NCBI GenBank assembly: GCA_021651055.1
Contig: JAJHOH010000001.1
Location: 1,736,001-1,800,000 of the forward strand
Length of the DNA: 64,000 nucleotides
Origin: Candidatus Manganitrophus morganii
Lineage (GTDB): Bacteria; Nitrospirota; Nitrospiria; SBBL01; Manganitrophaceae
Direction: 5' to 3'
Shown: positions 50,716-59,232 of the stretch, piece by piece
Layout: each line of letters begins with the position of its first letter
Numbering within the stretch: position 1 is the stretch's first letter
The notes under the pieces: generated by a model
Database searches by the model: none
Seen by the model: only the letters and a program-made list of their open reading frames with translations
What the model was told of the DNA's origin: nothing
Program-made: the position numbers and the translations under genes

Positions 50716-52473
50716 TCACAATGTTTGCAAGGAAACGGAACCGAGTTCGCCATGAAGGGCGGCCCTGTAACGCTGAGAGAGAGATTCGAACCGCGCTGCA
50801 TCCGGGGCGGGACCGAGCGCCTCCGCGGCCAGAGTCGCGTACCCGAGGCGATAGGCCAGGTAGGCCACTTTATAAAAGTGCAGCCGGTCGAGGAGACGCG
50901 GGTCGTTTGCGAGCGCCTGATACCGGCCGAGAAATCGTTCCTCGTCGCGGAAACTGAAGCCGAACTCGACACAACAGCCGGCGAGATCCCAGGCGATCTC
51001 CTGACCGCCTGGGAAAAAATGATCGTCATGATGATCCACGCCGTCGGTTTTCAAGTATCCCGCGGAAGTTTGAAGCCACTCGTGTGGGAACATCCTTCCG
51101 TCGATCGCCGCCGGCCGCTCCTTTTCAAAGAGGGCTCGAAATCGCCCGAGCCGATCCAACGCCCCCTCCCATCCTTTTCCCAGCCCTTCGCTGAGATTGA
51201 TCCGCATCATTTCGATCATCTCATCGAAAGACCGGCGGCGGGAGGCCGGGAACGTCTCCCTAAGAAACGCGAGATAACGCGCCATCGTCTCGATCAACGA
51301 GGAATCGGCTTCCCCTCCGGAAACCGGAGCGCCTTCTACATACTCCATCACGAGAAAGCCGTGCGCGAGACCGACCACCGGCGGGCCCCATCCGGCGCCG
51401 GCCAATCGCTCCGCGCGTTCGCGTTTCGATCGGCCATAACGTCCGAGGCCGGCGAACTTGAGCAGGCGCGGTTTCTCTTTTGATTCGAGCGACAGATACT
51501 TCCGCCGCTCATGTTGAGGCTGAACCGGAGGATAGCTCAATTCATTTTGATAAACGTGAGAGCGCCATCGGCCGCCGGAAAAATCAACAAACGGGCCTTG
51601 CGGCAGGGAGGAGAAATATTTCTCTCGATTCAGAAAAATCTCCTCGAAGGAAGTGGCGATCTTCCGGTGTCTCGGCCAGCGCCCCCGCGCCGCCTCGGAG
51701 CGGAAGCGGCTTCCGTCCGGCTCCCAACTCGGAAAGAAGAAAATTCGGTCGTCGGCCACACCGAGTTCGGAAAGCTTTCCCGCGACGGAGGTCATCGAAG
51801 AACCGCTCAGGCCGGGCCCTTCATCGATGATGAGAAAATAAGACCCCTTCTTCTGAACAAGCTCTTTTTCAAAAGAGGAAGAGAGGCGGAGGAATCGGTC
51901 GAACGGATGCCCGCGCGGCCGGACCGTGTAAGAGCAGATCGAAAAACCGTGGGCTTCAAGGGGGGCGGCCACCACCGCGGAGAGGCTGGTGCCAATGCTC
52001 CGGATGCCGATGCAGACCGCCGGCTGCGGACCGACTTCTTGAACCAATCGAAGCGCCGACTCCAGATAGGTTTCTGGATAGAGGCCGTAATAGGCATATC
52101 CTTCCGGAACACGCTGGGCGATTTTTGGAGGAAGAGTGGAGAAAAGCGGGTCTTTAAGCGCGCGGCCGAGCCGGGACGGTATGTCATCGGTCTGAAATTG
52201 CGCGCTCCGGGCGCTTCGCGCGCTTCGATAGAAAAGACGTCCGATCAATCGGCTCGCCTGCCGAAGCCGCCGTAAAAGGGGACCCTCCGAATCGAAATCG
52301 GGAGAGAGGGCGTCGGCGACGGCCGACTCGAAGACCCCCCACTCGATCAAAAGCTCCACGATCCGATCATGATCGCGGAATCCTTCTTTTTCCAAAGAGA
52401 AGAAAAGCGCTTGAAGTTGAGCAAGTTGTTCGGAGGCATCCACCACCTCTTCTTGTCCGCCGTAGACGATCAT
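50716..52473 (-). CDS. Predicted phosphoribosyltransferase-kinase fusion, unknown function
   Basis: A 585-residue protein in two parts. Residues about 100-290 look like a type I phosphoribosyltransferase: CIGIRSIGTSLSAVV then LIIDEGPGLSGSSMTSVAGK (215-230), the PRPP-binding loop pattern. Residues about 335-580 resemble an aminoglycoside-phosphotransferase-like kinase: RLLKFAGLGRYG, hinge LVMEYVEG (374-381), then TDGVDHHDDHFFPG (476-489) and IAWDLAG (493-499) as catalytic and metal loops. This pairing is not one I know as a named family. Start ATG 52473 has GGGAGG upstream. It follows nicotinate phosphoribosyltransferase on the same strand, hinting at nucleotide chemistry. Confidence 0.65.
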   Translation of the reverse strand: MIVYGGQEEVVDASEQLAQLQALFFSLEKEGFRDHDRIVELLIEWGVFESAVADALSPDFDSEGPLLRRLRQASRLIGRLFYRSARSARSAQFQTDDIPSRLGRALKDPLFSTLPPKIAQRVPEGYAYYGLYPETYLESALRLVQEVGPQPAVCIGIRSIGTSLSAVVAAPLEAHGFSICSYTVRPRGHPFDRFLRLSSSFEKELVQKKGSYFLIIDEGPGLSGSSMTSVAGKLSELGVADDRIFFFPSWEPDGSRFRSEAARGRWPRHRKIATSFEEIFLNREKYFSSLPQGPFVDFSGGRWRSHVYQNELSYPPVQPQHERRKYLSLESKEKPRLLKFAGLGRYGRSKRERAERLAGAGWGPPVVGLAHGFLVMEYVEGAPVSGGEADSSLIETMARYLAFLRETFPASRRRSFDEMIEMMRINLSEGLGKGWEGALDRLGRFRALFEKERPAAIDGRMFPHEWLQTSAGYLKTDGVDHHDDHFFPGGQEIAWDLAGCCVEFGFSFRDEERFLGRYQALANDPRLLDRLHFYKVAYLAYRLGYATLAAEALGPAPDAARFESLSQRYRAALHGELGSVSLQTL

Positions 52474-52502
52474 CTCGATCCCCGCCTCCCTTGGGGATCA
52501 TT

Positions 52503-52592
52503 CTACAATGATCTCGGCGGACGATGGAACGGTTCCCATTGCAAAGCCGCTTGACAGAGCGGACACCGCCCCCCCTTATCCGCTTCGGGCAT
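52503..52592 (-). CDS. Possible 29-residue CxxC peptide
   Basis: ATG 52592 lies within the last codons of the nicotinate phosphoribosyltransferase gene. The short frame reads through RCPLCQAALQWEPFHRP to a TAG at 52503-52505. The CPLC-x5-W pattern recalls the first half of a zinc ribbon such as YacG, but the second CxxC is missing. It may be translated by coupling, or be chance. Confidence 0.3.
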   Translation of the reverse strand: MPEADKGGRCPLCQAALQWEPFHRPPRSL

Positions 52593-53907
52593 CGACTTCG
52601 GCGGCCAGCCGCTGGAGCCCCTCGGAAATCTTCACCCGATACGGGGGGGCTTCTTCCAGCCGACGCAGCGGCTCCGGAAGGCGGGCCAGTTCGGCGGCGG
52701 CGCGCCGGCGCGCTTCGGCAAGGGAGGGAGACGGGGCGAGACGCCGGCCCGCGCGCATCATCGGCTGGAGGAGCCCTTCCCCTTCCTGCGGGTCACCCTC
52801 CAGCGTGAGAAGATCCTCGGCGATTCGTCCGTCCGGGCCGCTCCGGCGATAGACCTGTTTCCGTCCCGGCCAGGTGGCTTTTCCCTCCGACCGCTTCCGG
52901 CGCGCCCGCCCCGCATATTCCTGAAGCTTGTAGGCGCAGTCGAGGTAGGGGACGTCGGCCGAGGTGTCGAGGCGGGAGCCGATGCCGAAGCCGTCGATCG
53001 GGGCCCCCGACGCCAGCAGGTCGCGCACGACCTGTTCATCGAGATTGCCGCTGGCCCAGATCTTCGCCGTCGGCAATCCCCCCTCGTCCAAGATCCGCCG
53101 CACCTTTTTCGCATGATCGGCGAGATCGCCGCTGTCAATTCGGACCCCTTTGATCTCGATTCCCTTCGACTTCAGCCGCGGCGCGATCGAGACGACCTTC
53201 TTCGCGGCGGCCTCCGTGTCATAGGTATCGATCAGGAGGAGGACATTGTCCGGTTGCCCTTGGGCGAACCGGAGGAAGGCCTCCGTCTCCTCCTCATGGG
53301 CTTGAATGAAAGAGTGGGCCATCGTTCCGTAGGAGGGGACCCCATCGGCAAATTCGGCCAAGACGTTGGACGAGCCGGCGAAGCCGGCCAGATAAGAGGC
53401 GCGCGCCGCCGTCAAGCCGGCCTCCGCCCCGTGCGCCCGGCGCAGTCCGAAATCGATCAACAGCTTTCCCGGCGCGATCAGGACCGATCGGGCCGCTTTC
53501 GAGGCGATCAGGATTTGAAGGTGAAGCAGATTGATCAGGCGGGTCTCGATCAGCTGCGCCTGCGGAAGCGGCGCGGTCACCCGGACGATCGGCTCGTTCG
53601 GAAAGAAGACTGTCCCCTCCGGCATGGCATCGACATCCCCGGCAAACCGAAGCTGGGACAAATCATCGATGAACCGATTGCTGAACCGGCCGGTCTTTGC
53701 GAGCCACGCCAATTCTTCCGGGCTGAATTGAAGCGACTCCAGGTAGCGGAGCAGCGGCTCCAGACCGGCGGCGATGAAAAAGTTGCGCTCCGGCGGTTTT
53801 TTTCGAACAAAAAATTCGAAGACCGCCGTCTCCGCCATCCCCTCCTCAAAATACCCTTGGAGCATGGTGAGCTGATAAAGATCGGTTAACAGAACGCTCG
53901 ACGGCAT
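52576..53907 (-). CDS. pncB: Nicotinate phosphoribosyltransferase
   Basis: A 443-residue enzyme that makes nicotinate mononucleotide from nicotinate and PRPP in NAD salvage. Seen: TDLYQLTMLQGYFEEGM at the N-terminus, FFVRKKPPERNFF, a YGTMAHSFI segment with the active-site His, and GVRIDSGDLADHAKKVR (C-terminal phosphate-binding side). Length and motifs match the short bacterial class. It stands first in a possible operon with the fusion protein, after the adenosine-specific kinase-like gene 65 bp upstream. Confidence 0.92.
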   Translation of the reverse strand: MPSSVLLTDLYQLTMLQGYFEEGMAETAVFEFFVRKKPPERNFFIAAGLEPLLRYLESLQFSPEELAWLAKTGRFSNRFIDDLSQLRFAGDVDAMPEGTVFFPNEPIVRVTAPLPQAQLIETRLINLLHLQILIASKAARSVLIAPGKLLIDFGLRRAHGAEAGLTAARASYLAGFAGSSNVLAEFADGVPSYGTMAHSFIQAHEEETEAFLRFAQGQPDNVLLLIDTYDTEAAAKKVVSIAPRLKSKGIEIKGVRIDSGDLADHAKKVRRILDEGGLPTAKIWASGNLDEQVVRDLLASGAPIDGFGIGSRLDTSADVPYLDCAYKLQEYAGRARRKRSEGKATWPGRKQVYRRSGPDGRIAEDLLTLEGDPQEGEGLLQPMMRAGRRLAPSPSLAEARRRAAAELARLPEPLRRLEEAPPYRVKISEGLQRLAAEVDARSG

Positions 53908-53972
53908 TGGATATCACTCCTCATTGAAGACGGTGGCCGTAAGGGTTCAACGACAACAACAGTGAGAATGCC

Positions 53973-54455
53973 TCACACCTTGTATCCGACACGGCGGAGC
54001 AATTCTTTGCGGGACCGCAGATCGGCATCGGTCTCGACCCCTCTCGGCCGAAATCCGTCGATCACCCCCATCACCCCCCTCCCTTGCTCGGTTTCGGCCA
54101 CGATCACCTCCACTGGGTTTGAACTGGCGCAGTAAATCGTGCAGACCTCTTGAACCGACTTGACCGCATTTAAGACATTAATCGGATAGACCCCGCGCAG
54201 CAGGATGAGGAAAACATGTCCCGCGGAAAGGGTAAAGGCATTCTTCGTTGCCAGATCGATCAGAGAGGGGTCGGTCCCGCTCGTCCGAATCAGGCAGGGG
54301 CCGGAAGCCTCGCAGAACGCGAGGCCGAACTGGATCCCCGGCACCGCCGTCGCCAACGCCTCGTGAAGGTCGTCCACGGTTTTGATGAAGTGCGCCTGTC
54401 CGAGAATCAGATTAATCTCTTCCGGTTTGTCGATCTTGATCGATTTAAATTCCAT
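53973..54455 (-). CDS. Adenosine-specific kinase family protein (DUF355-like)
   Basis: A 160-residue single-domain protein: NLILGQAHFIKTVDDLHEAL near residue 15, GIQFGLAFCEASG, IRTSGTDPSLIDLA, HVFLILLRGVYPINVLNA and VIVAETEQGRGVMGVIDG. These are family-wide motifs of PF04008, described as adenosine-specific kinase from a structure-based study in an archaeon; the activity in bacteria is unproven. GGAGGAGAGG immediately precedes ATG 54455. It is upstream of pncB on the same strand, 65 bp away. Confidence 0.88.
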   Translation of the reverse strand: MEFKSIKIDKPEEINLILGQAHFIKTVDDLHEALATAVPGIQFGLAFCEASGPCLIRTSGTDPSLIDLATKNAFTLSAGHVFLILLRGVYPINVLNAVKSVQEVCTIYCASSNPVEVIVAETEQGRGVMGVIDGFRPRGVETDADLRSRKELLRRVGYKV

Positions 54456-54607
54456 CCTCTCCTCCTCCGTTGCAGCCACCTGTTTCGGAATATCAACGAT
54501 CGGCCGTCGCCGCCGGTTCCGTGGCGGATTCGCACCTCGTATGGTATATTTTGGATCGACTTCATGGTATTCATGATCAGCATCTTTTGCAAGTGTAGGG
54601 GTTCTTG

Positions 54608-55285
54608 ATGGACTTAAAAAAAACGGCCGCTCTCCTTTTATTTATCCTTTTCTTTACGTTCACTGCAACCTCCCATGCTTTCCCCCCCCAGTCGATTGAA
54701 CTTCTGCCGGGGTACACGGCGCCCGATTCGGCATCGGACGGAGGTCCCGCCGTCGATCTGCGCTACCTCCTCCACTTCCCCTCCCTCTATCTCGCCGCCG
54801 GAATCGGGGTCGGACAGATCAACGTCCCGGCGAATCATCGAAATCTGGCGATCGGAAGCGATCTCGAGATGACCCCGGTCGGCTTCACCCTCCGGCTCTC
54901 CCCGCCCCTCTTCGAATCGTTCGTGACCTTTGTCGAAATCGGAGCCGATCGGCTCTTTGGCCTTCACTATGAATTGGATCCTTCCGTGAATACCGGTGAG
55001 AACGATATCTGCATTGTCGACCCCGGGATCGGCCCCACCCCCTGCCGGAAAACAACGATCAAGGAGAGTTCGGTCGCTTATCGGTTCGGCGCCGGGATCG
55101 AGAAGGTCTTCCGGTCGGGTTTCGGCGTCGGCCTTCATTATACCTATCGCAGGGCAGAGCCCCTTGAACGGGTGGTCAGCGAGACGCCGGAACTCGGCGT
55201 GACAGCCACCCGGACGACACGGGAAGACCTCTTCAAAATCAGACAGTCGATCTTTTCAATCCTGATCAGTTATCACTTCCGGTAA
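54608..55285 (+). CDS. Outer-membrane beta-barrel protein
   Basis: A 225-residue protein with a signal peptide (ALLLFILFFTFTATSHA) and then alternating amphipathic strands (VDLRYLLHFPSLYLAAGIGV, YRFGAGIEKVFRSGFGVGLH) with a C-terminal strand SIFSILISYHFR, close to the aromatic-ending signature of outer-membrane proteins. It is probably an eight-stranded OmpA/OmpW-like barrel. Two Cys in the central loop (ICIVDPGIGPTPC) might form a disulfide. Divergent from the adenosine-specific-kinase gene. Function unknown. Confidence 0.75.
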   Translation: MDLKKTAALLLFILFFTFTATSHAFPPQSIELLPGYTAPDSASDGGPAVDLRYLLHFPSLYLAAGIGVGQINVPANHRNLAIGSDLEMTPVGFTLRLSPPLFESFVTFVEIGADRLFGLHYELDPSVNTGENDICIVDPGIGPTPCRKTTIKESSVAYRFGAGIEKVFRSGFGVGLHYTYRRAEPLERVVSETPELGVTATRTTREDLFKIRQSIFSILISYHFR

Positions 55286-55301
55286 GAGACGGCCCCACCC
55301 A

Positions 55302-55319
55302 GGCGACACATGCGTCGCC
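55302..55319. repeat. Intergenic REP-like hairpin
   Basis: GGCGAC (55302-55307) and GTCGCC (55314-55319) with the same CCCCT trailing bases as the hairpins at 18253 and 57421. It lies 17 bp after the beta-barrel gene. Confidence 0.45.
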
Positions 55320-55405
55320 CCTTTCATTCGACATTTCAGGACAGATCTGCTTGCCTGCGGGGAGGGAGTCGTGTTATGATCTGCCTCCCAATCAGAGATT
55401 GAGCG

Positions 55406-55870
55406 ATGTCAAACCGCGTGCAACAATTCTTGGTCGGATCAGGTCTCATCCTTTTGGCGGTGGGGATTGGCCGGATCTATACCCTCTTCACCGCCCGTTC
55501 CGAAGATCCTTTCTTCGCCCCCCACCTTTTGGTGACGCTCCTCTCCCTCTGGATCGCCACGTCGATTCTCCGGGTCGGCTTGCGCAAAACGGAGATCACC
55601 CCGCGCGGCGCCTTGTCGTTGATCCGATCCGGGTCGATCCTGCTGATGATCTGGAGTTACCGGCTCTATCTGGTCCTCAAAACCGTCCGCTCCCCGCTCG
55701 ACCTGAAGGCCCACTTCTACCTGGCCTTCATCTATATGGTGATGGGCGCCCTGGTCATGCTCTTCGGATTGAGGACCAGCCGCGCCCTTCGGAAGAAGGC
55801 GGCGCAGATCGCCTCTCCCGCTCCGATCCCTCTGACCGGCGCCCTTTCGAAAGATTCCGCAGAAAAATAG
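55406..55870 (+). CDS. Integral membrane protein, unknown function
   Basis: A 154-residue protein with four predicted helices: VGSGLILLAVGIGRIYTLF, HLLVTLLSLWIATSIL, SGSILLMIWSYRLYLVL and FYLAFIYMVMGALVMLFGL, followed by a short basic/Pro-rich tail. No family recognised. It is 65 bp upstream of the DnaJ-like gene on the same strand and could share its transcript. Confidence 0.65.
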   Translation: MSNRVQQFLVGSGLILLAVGIGRIYTLFTARSEDPFFAPHLLVTLLSLWIATSILRVGLRKTEITPRGALSLIRSGSILLMIWSYRLYLVLKTVRSPLDLKAHFYLAFIYMVMGALVMLFGLRTSRALRKKAAQIASPAPIPLTGALSKDSAEK

Positions 55871-55934
55871 CCTTTTTTCCGTCTCGCGATGATGTTAAAA
55901 TCTCCTTGAAGAGAAATGAACATCGGGTATTGCG

Positions 55935-56966
55935 ATGGCGGTAAAATATCGAGACTACTATGAAGTCCTGGGCGTTCCCCGGACCGCTTCCGCGGAGGAG
56001 ATCAAGAAGGCCTATCGAAAGCTCGCGCGGAAATATCATCCCGACCTCCAGACCGGTCCAGGCAAGGAAGAGGCCGAGCGGAAATTCAAAGAGCTCAATG
56101 AGGCCAACGAGGTGCTCGGCGATCCGAAGAAGCGGGAGAAATACGACCGCCTCGGACCGCAGTGGCAGGAAGGGATGGACTTTACCCCGCCGCCCGGGGC
56201 GGGCCCCCGAGAGGGGACCTTCCGGTACGAGGGGGGATTCGAAGGATTCGAGGAGTTCGGCGGTTTTTCCGATTTCTTCGAATCGCTCTTCGGCGACACG
56301 ATGGGGGCCCGCCGGAGAGGGAGAGGATTCGGCCGCGCCGGCGCCCCCCGCCCGAGGCGCGGCAGCGACGTCGAATCGGAGATGGAGCTCACCCTGGAAG
56401 AGGCGATCCACGGGGCGAAGCGGCGGGTCCGCCTTCAGGGACAGGCCCTCTGTCCCGTCTGCAACGGCCGCGGGGTGGTCGGACAACAGACCTGCCCCCG
56501 CTGCGGCGGGACCGGCCGGGTCGTCGAAGAAAGGGAGCTGACGGTTAACATCCCCCCCGGGGCGCGGGACGGGGATCGGGTCCGCCTCGCCGGGCAGGGA
56601 GAGCCGGGAGAAAACGGCGCCCCTCCGGGAGACCTCTTCATCCGCATCCGGCTTCTCCCCCATCCTCGCTTTAAAATTGTGAATGAAAATGATCTCGAGA
56701 CGGAAATTGAAGTGATGCCGTGGGAGGCCGTTCTGGGAACCGAGGTTCGGATTCAGACCCTCGACGGCGAAGGAAACCTGAAAATCCCGGCGGGAAGTCG
56801 CAGGGGGAAGCGGTTCCGGCTTCGCGGGAAAGGGCTTCCCATTCGAGGGAAAGGACGGGGGGATCTTTACGTTCAACTTGAGATCAATGTCCCCCCGCAG
56901 GTGACGCCGGAAGAACGGCGCCTTTACGAGGAACTCGCGCGTCTGGCAAAGGAGAAGCGGTCGTGA
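55935..56966 (+). CDS. DnaJ-family co-chaperone with half zinc finger
   Basis: A 343-residue J-domain protein. The J domain (5-70) has HPD at 35-37; residues 80-145 are Gly/Phe/Arg-rich. Only two CxxCxGxG motifs are present (CPVCNGRG 173-180, CPRCGGTG 187-194), where full DnaJ has four, so one zinc site rather than two. The C-terminal substrate-binding domains follow ([38 protein letters not shown]). It is intermediate between DnaJ and CbpA. It stimulates DnaK. Its last bases overlap the CbpM-like gene start. Confidence 0.88.
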   Translation: MAVKYRDYYEVLGVPRTASAEEIKKAYRKLARKYHPDLQTGPGKEEAERKFKELNEANEVLGDPKKREKYDRLGPQWQEGMDFTPPPGAGPREGTFRYEGGFEGFEEFGGFSDFFESLFGDTMGARRRGRGFGRAGAPRPRRGSDVESEMELTLEEAIHGAKRRVRLQGQALCPVCNGRGVVGQQTCPRCGGTGRVVEERELTVNIPPGARDGDRVRLAGQGEPGENGAPPGDLFIRIRLLPHPRFKIVNENDLETEIEVMPWEAVLGTEVRIQTLDGEGNLKIPAGSRRGKRFRLRGKGLPIRGKGRGDLYVQLEINVPPQVTPEERRLYEELARLAKEKRS

Positions 56967-57301
56967 TGCGGAGAATGGGATCGATCCAAAAATGGATCAC
57001 CTACCGGAAGGATGATTCGGGTGAAGAGATCTGCTACGTCACGCTCGAGGGGCTCGCGCGGTTGACCCATGTTCCGATGACATCGGTCCGCCGGATGCAG
57101 GAAGAAGGTTTGATTGCGCCGATTCGGGGCGAGGAGCGGTTGTTTCCGCAGGAGACCCTTCGCCGCATCGCCAAGATCGAGCGGCTTCGCGCCCAACTTC
57201 AGATCGATCTCGGCGGAATCGACATTATTCTCGGTCTGATGGAACGGATGGAGGAGATGGAGCGGGAGATCGCCACCTTGCGGCGGGAGGCGCGGCGGTG
57301 A
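56963..57301 (+). CDS. CbpM-like chaperone modulator (MerR-type)
   Basis: A 112-residue protein: an HTH-like segment ([24 protein letters not shown], read as TLEGLARL to RRMQEEG) followed by a C-terminal coiled coil ([17 protein letters not shown]). This is the organisation of CbpM, which binds the J domain of CbpA and blocks its action on DnaK, and of the related MerR-like HspR. GTG 56963 overlaps the dnaJ stop; ATG 56966 is an alternative. The position right after the J protein strongly supports a regulator of it. Confidence 0.82.
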   Translation: MMRRMGSIQKWITYRKDDSGEEICYVTLEGLARLTHVPMTSVRRMQEEGLIAPIRGEERLFPQETLRRIAKIERLRAQLQIDLGGIDIILGLMERMEEMEREIATLRREARR

Positions 57302-57420
57302 AAAAGCTCTGGCGGCGCTACCGGATGAAATATTACTTCGTTTTTTCCCTCGTCCTTTTTGTCGCGCTGATCCTCGTCAATTTCTTTTTTCTTCGCCGTT
57401 TTTTTGCAGGGGCGGGATAA
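57298..57420 (+). CDS. Small 40-residue membrane protein
   Basis: GTG 57298 overlaps the stop of the CbpM-like gene (GTGA) and the frame ends at TAA 57418-57420. The peptide has a basic start ([12 protein letters not shown]), one transmembrane helix (FVFSLVLFVALILVNFFFL) and a basic end (RRFF). It is translationally coupled and topologically sensible, so I take it as a real gene. No family recognised; a role in tethering the chaperone module is conjecture. Confidence 0.55.
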   Translation: MKKLWRRYRMKYYFVFSLVLFVALILVNFFFLRRFFAGAG

Positions 57421-57440
57421 GGGCGTATTGCAATACGCCC
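57421..57440. repeat. Intergenic 20-bp perfect palindrome
   Basis: GGGCGTATTG and CAATACGCCC directly abut each other, starting at the base after one stop codon and ending six bases before the convergent hutH stop. It may end both transcripts. It belongs to the GCCCCT hairpin group also seen near 18253. Confidence 0.6.
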
Positions 57441-57446
57441 CTACGA

Positions 57447-58955
57447 TCAAAGACAAAAAACCCCGTCCCGGATCATCCGGCCCACCGTTTCGATCTCTTT
57501 TTGAAGGGAGCGGTCTTCCTCCAGCGGTGGAACCTTTGTCCGAAGTCGTTTAAGCGCTTCTGCCACCCCTTCCCCCGGCTTCAACGGCGCATGAAAGTCG
57601 ATTCCCTGCGCCGCCGCAATTAATTCGATCGCAAGGATTGCTTCCACGTTCGAAACAATCTGGTCGAGCTTTAAGGCCGATCCCATCGCCATGCTGACAT
57701 AATCCTCCTGATTCGCCGAGGTCGGGATGGAATCGACCGAGGCGGGATGCGCCAGCAGTTTGCACTCGGAAGCGAGCGCCGCGGCGGCGACCTGCGGCAT
57801 CATCAATCCGGAGTGGAGGCCCGGGCGCCGGGTGAGAAAACGGGGGAGGTCGATCAGATCGGGATCGACGAGCTGCGCGATCCGCCGCTCCGAGATCACC
57901 CCCAAATGGGTCAGGGCGATGGCAAGCAGATCGAGGACCAGGGCGATCGGGTGACCATGAAAATTCCCCCCCGCCAAGATCGATTCCGATTCCGGAAAGA
58001 CAAGCGGGTTATCGGTGATGCTGTTGGTCTCGATCGTCAGCACCCCCCGGACATGATCGATCGCGTCCCGGACGGCGCCGTGGACCTGCGGCATACAGCG
58101 AAGAGAGTAGGGATCCTGGACGCGGCTGCAAGCAATGTGGGAGGCGCGGATTTCGCTTCGCGCGAGCAGCGCGCGGATCTTTCGGGCGACATTTTTTTGA
58201 CCGGGGTAGGGGCGCAGGCGCTGAATCCGCTCGTCGAAGGCGGTCGGCGTTCCCATCAGCGCTTCGAGCGACATCGCCCCGGCCACATCGGCGCTCTCCG
58301 CCAGCCGCTCCGCCCCCTGCAACGAGAGAAGTCCCAGCGATAGAGCCGCCTGGGTCCCATTGACCAGGGCCAGCCCTTCTTTCGCCTCCAGAATGATCGG
58401 CGCGATGCCGGCTTGCCGTAGCGCGCGGCGGCCCGGAAGGCGCTTCCCATTTACGAAAGCCTCTCCCTCCCCGATCAGCAACTGGGCCAGATGGGCGAGG
58501 GGGATCAGGTCGCCGCTCGCCCCGACCGATCCCCGGCTCGGGATCACCGGATGGACCGCGCGGTTGAGCATCTCGATCAGCCGCTCGACCACCACCGGAC
58601 GGACCCCCGAATGACCGGCGGCCAGGACGTTGGCCCGCAAAAGGATGATGCCGCGGGTCTGCGCCTCGGAAAGAGGAGGGCCGACGCCGCAGGCGTGGCT
58701 TCGGACGAGGTTGGCTTGAAGCTGGCGAATCTCCCCCTCCGAAATTTTCTGATCGGCGAGTTTCCCGAAGCCGGTGGTGATCCCATAGACGACGCGATGC
58801 TCCGAGAGCATCTTCTCGACCACGCCGCGGGAGCGGCGCATCTTCGCGATCGCTTCCCGGGCCAGGCGAACCGTTCTTCGCCCCAGGACGGCCTCATAAA
58901 AATCGGAAGGTTTTAAATCATGACCGGTAAGATGTAGGGGGCGCATTTCGAGCAT
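57447..58955 (-). CDS. hutH: Histidine ammonia-lyase
   Basis: A 502-residue aromatic amino acid lyase that releases ammonia from His to give urocanate. The self-forming MIO cofactor triad is Ala-Ser-Gly in RGSVGASGDLIPLAHLAQL; the inner-loop Tyr is in YGITTGFGKL; ENSITDNPLVF is the conserved helix. The substrate-selecting loop reads LVRSHACGVG, with Ser-His as in histidine rather than tyrosine or phenylalanine lyases. No other hut gene is in the window, so it may act alone. The start is uncertain among ATG 58955, ATG 58946 and TTG 58982. Confidence 0.88.
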   Translation of the reverse strand: MLEMRPLHLTGHDLKPSDFYEAVLGRRTVRLAREAIAKMRRSRGVVEKMLSEHRVVYGITTGFGKLADQKISEGEIRQLQANLVRSHACGVGPPLSEAQTRGIILLRANVLAAGHSGVRPVVVERLIEMLNRAVHPVIPSRGSVGASGDLIPLAHLAQLLIGEGEAFVNGKRLPGRRALRQAGIAPIILEAKEGLALVNGTQAALSLGLLSLQGAERLAESADVAGAMSLEALMGTPTAFDERIQRLRPYPGQKNVARKIRALLARSEIRASHIACSRVQDPYSLRCMPQVHGAVRDAIDHVRGVLTIETNSITDNPLVFPESESILAGGNFHGHPIALVLDLLAIALTHLGVISERRIAQLVDPDLIDLPRFLTRRPGLHSGLMMPQVAAAALASECKLLAHPASVDSIPTSANQEDYVSMAMGSALKLDQIVSNVEAILAIELIAAAQGIDFHAPLKPGEGVAEALKRLRTKVPPLEEDRSLQKEIETVGRMIRDGVFCL

Positions 58956-59164
58956 TATATTGGAATCACCCGATGAGTGCAACGATTCAAAGAAGGGATG
59001 GTGTTACAAAAAATTCTGATCGATCTGATCTCACCTCTTTCCTGAAAGATACAAATCGGTTAAAATAGCGCAGATTATGCGACGGGACACGCCTACATAG
59101 AAATGGGGGAACCCAGGCACCAGCGTCTTTTTATCCTCAAGGGTACCAACTAGGAATATCTCGA

Positions 59165-59192
59165 TTGCATTTTGTAAAGAATATGTTAGGCT
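59165..59192 (+). promoter_or_regulatory. Candidate promoter of the CNB protein gene
   Basis: TTGCAT (59165-59170), a 16-base spacer and TAGGCT (59187-59192). Matches are moderate, and the position 40 bp before the start codon is suitable. Confidence 0.35.
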
Positions 59193-59232
59193 GTAAGCGA
59201 TTTCCCGCCCCTTGAATGAAGGTTAAAGGATT

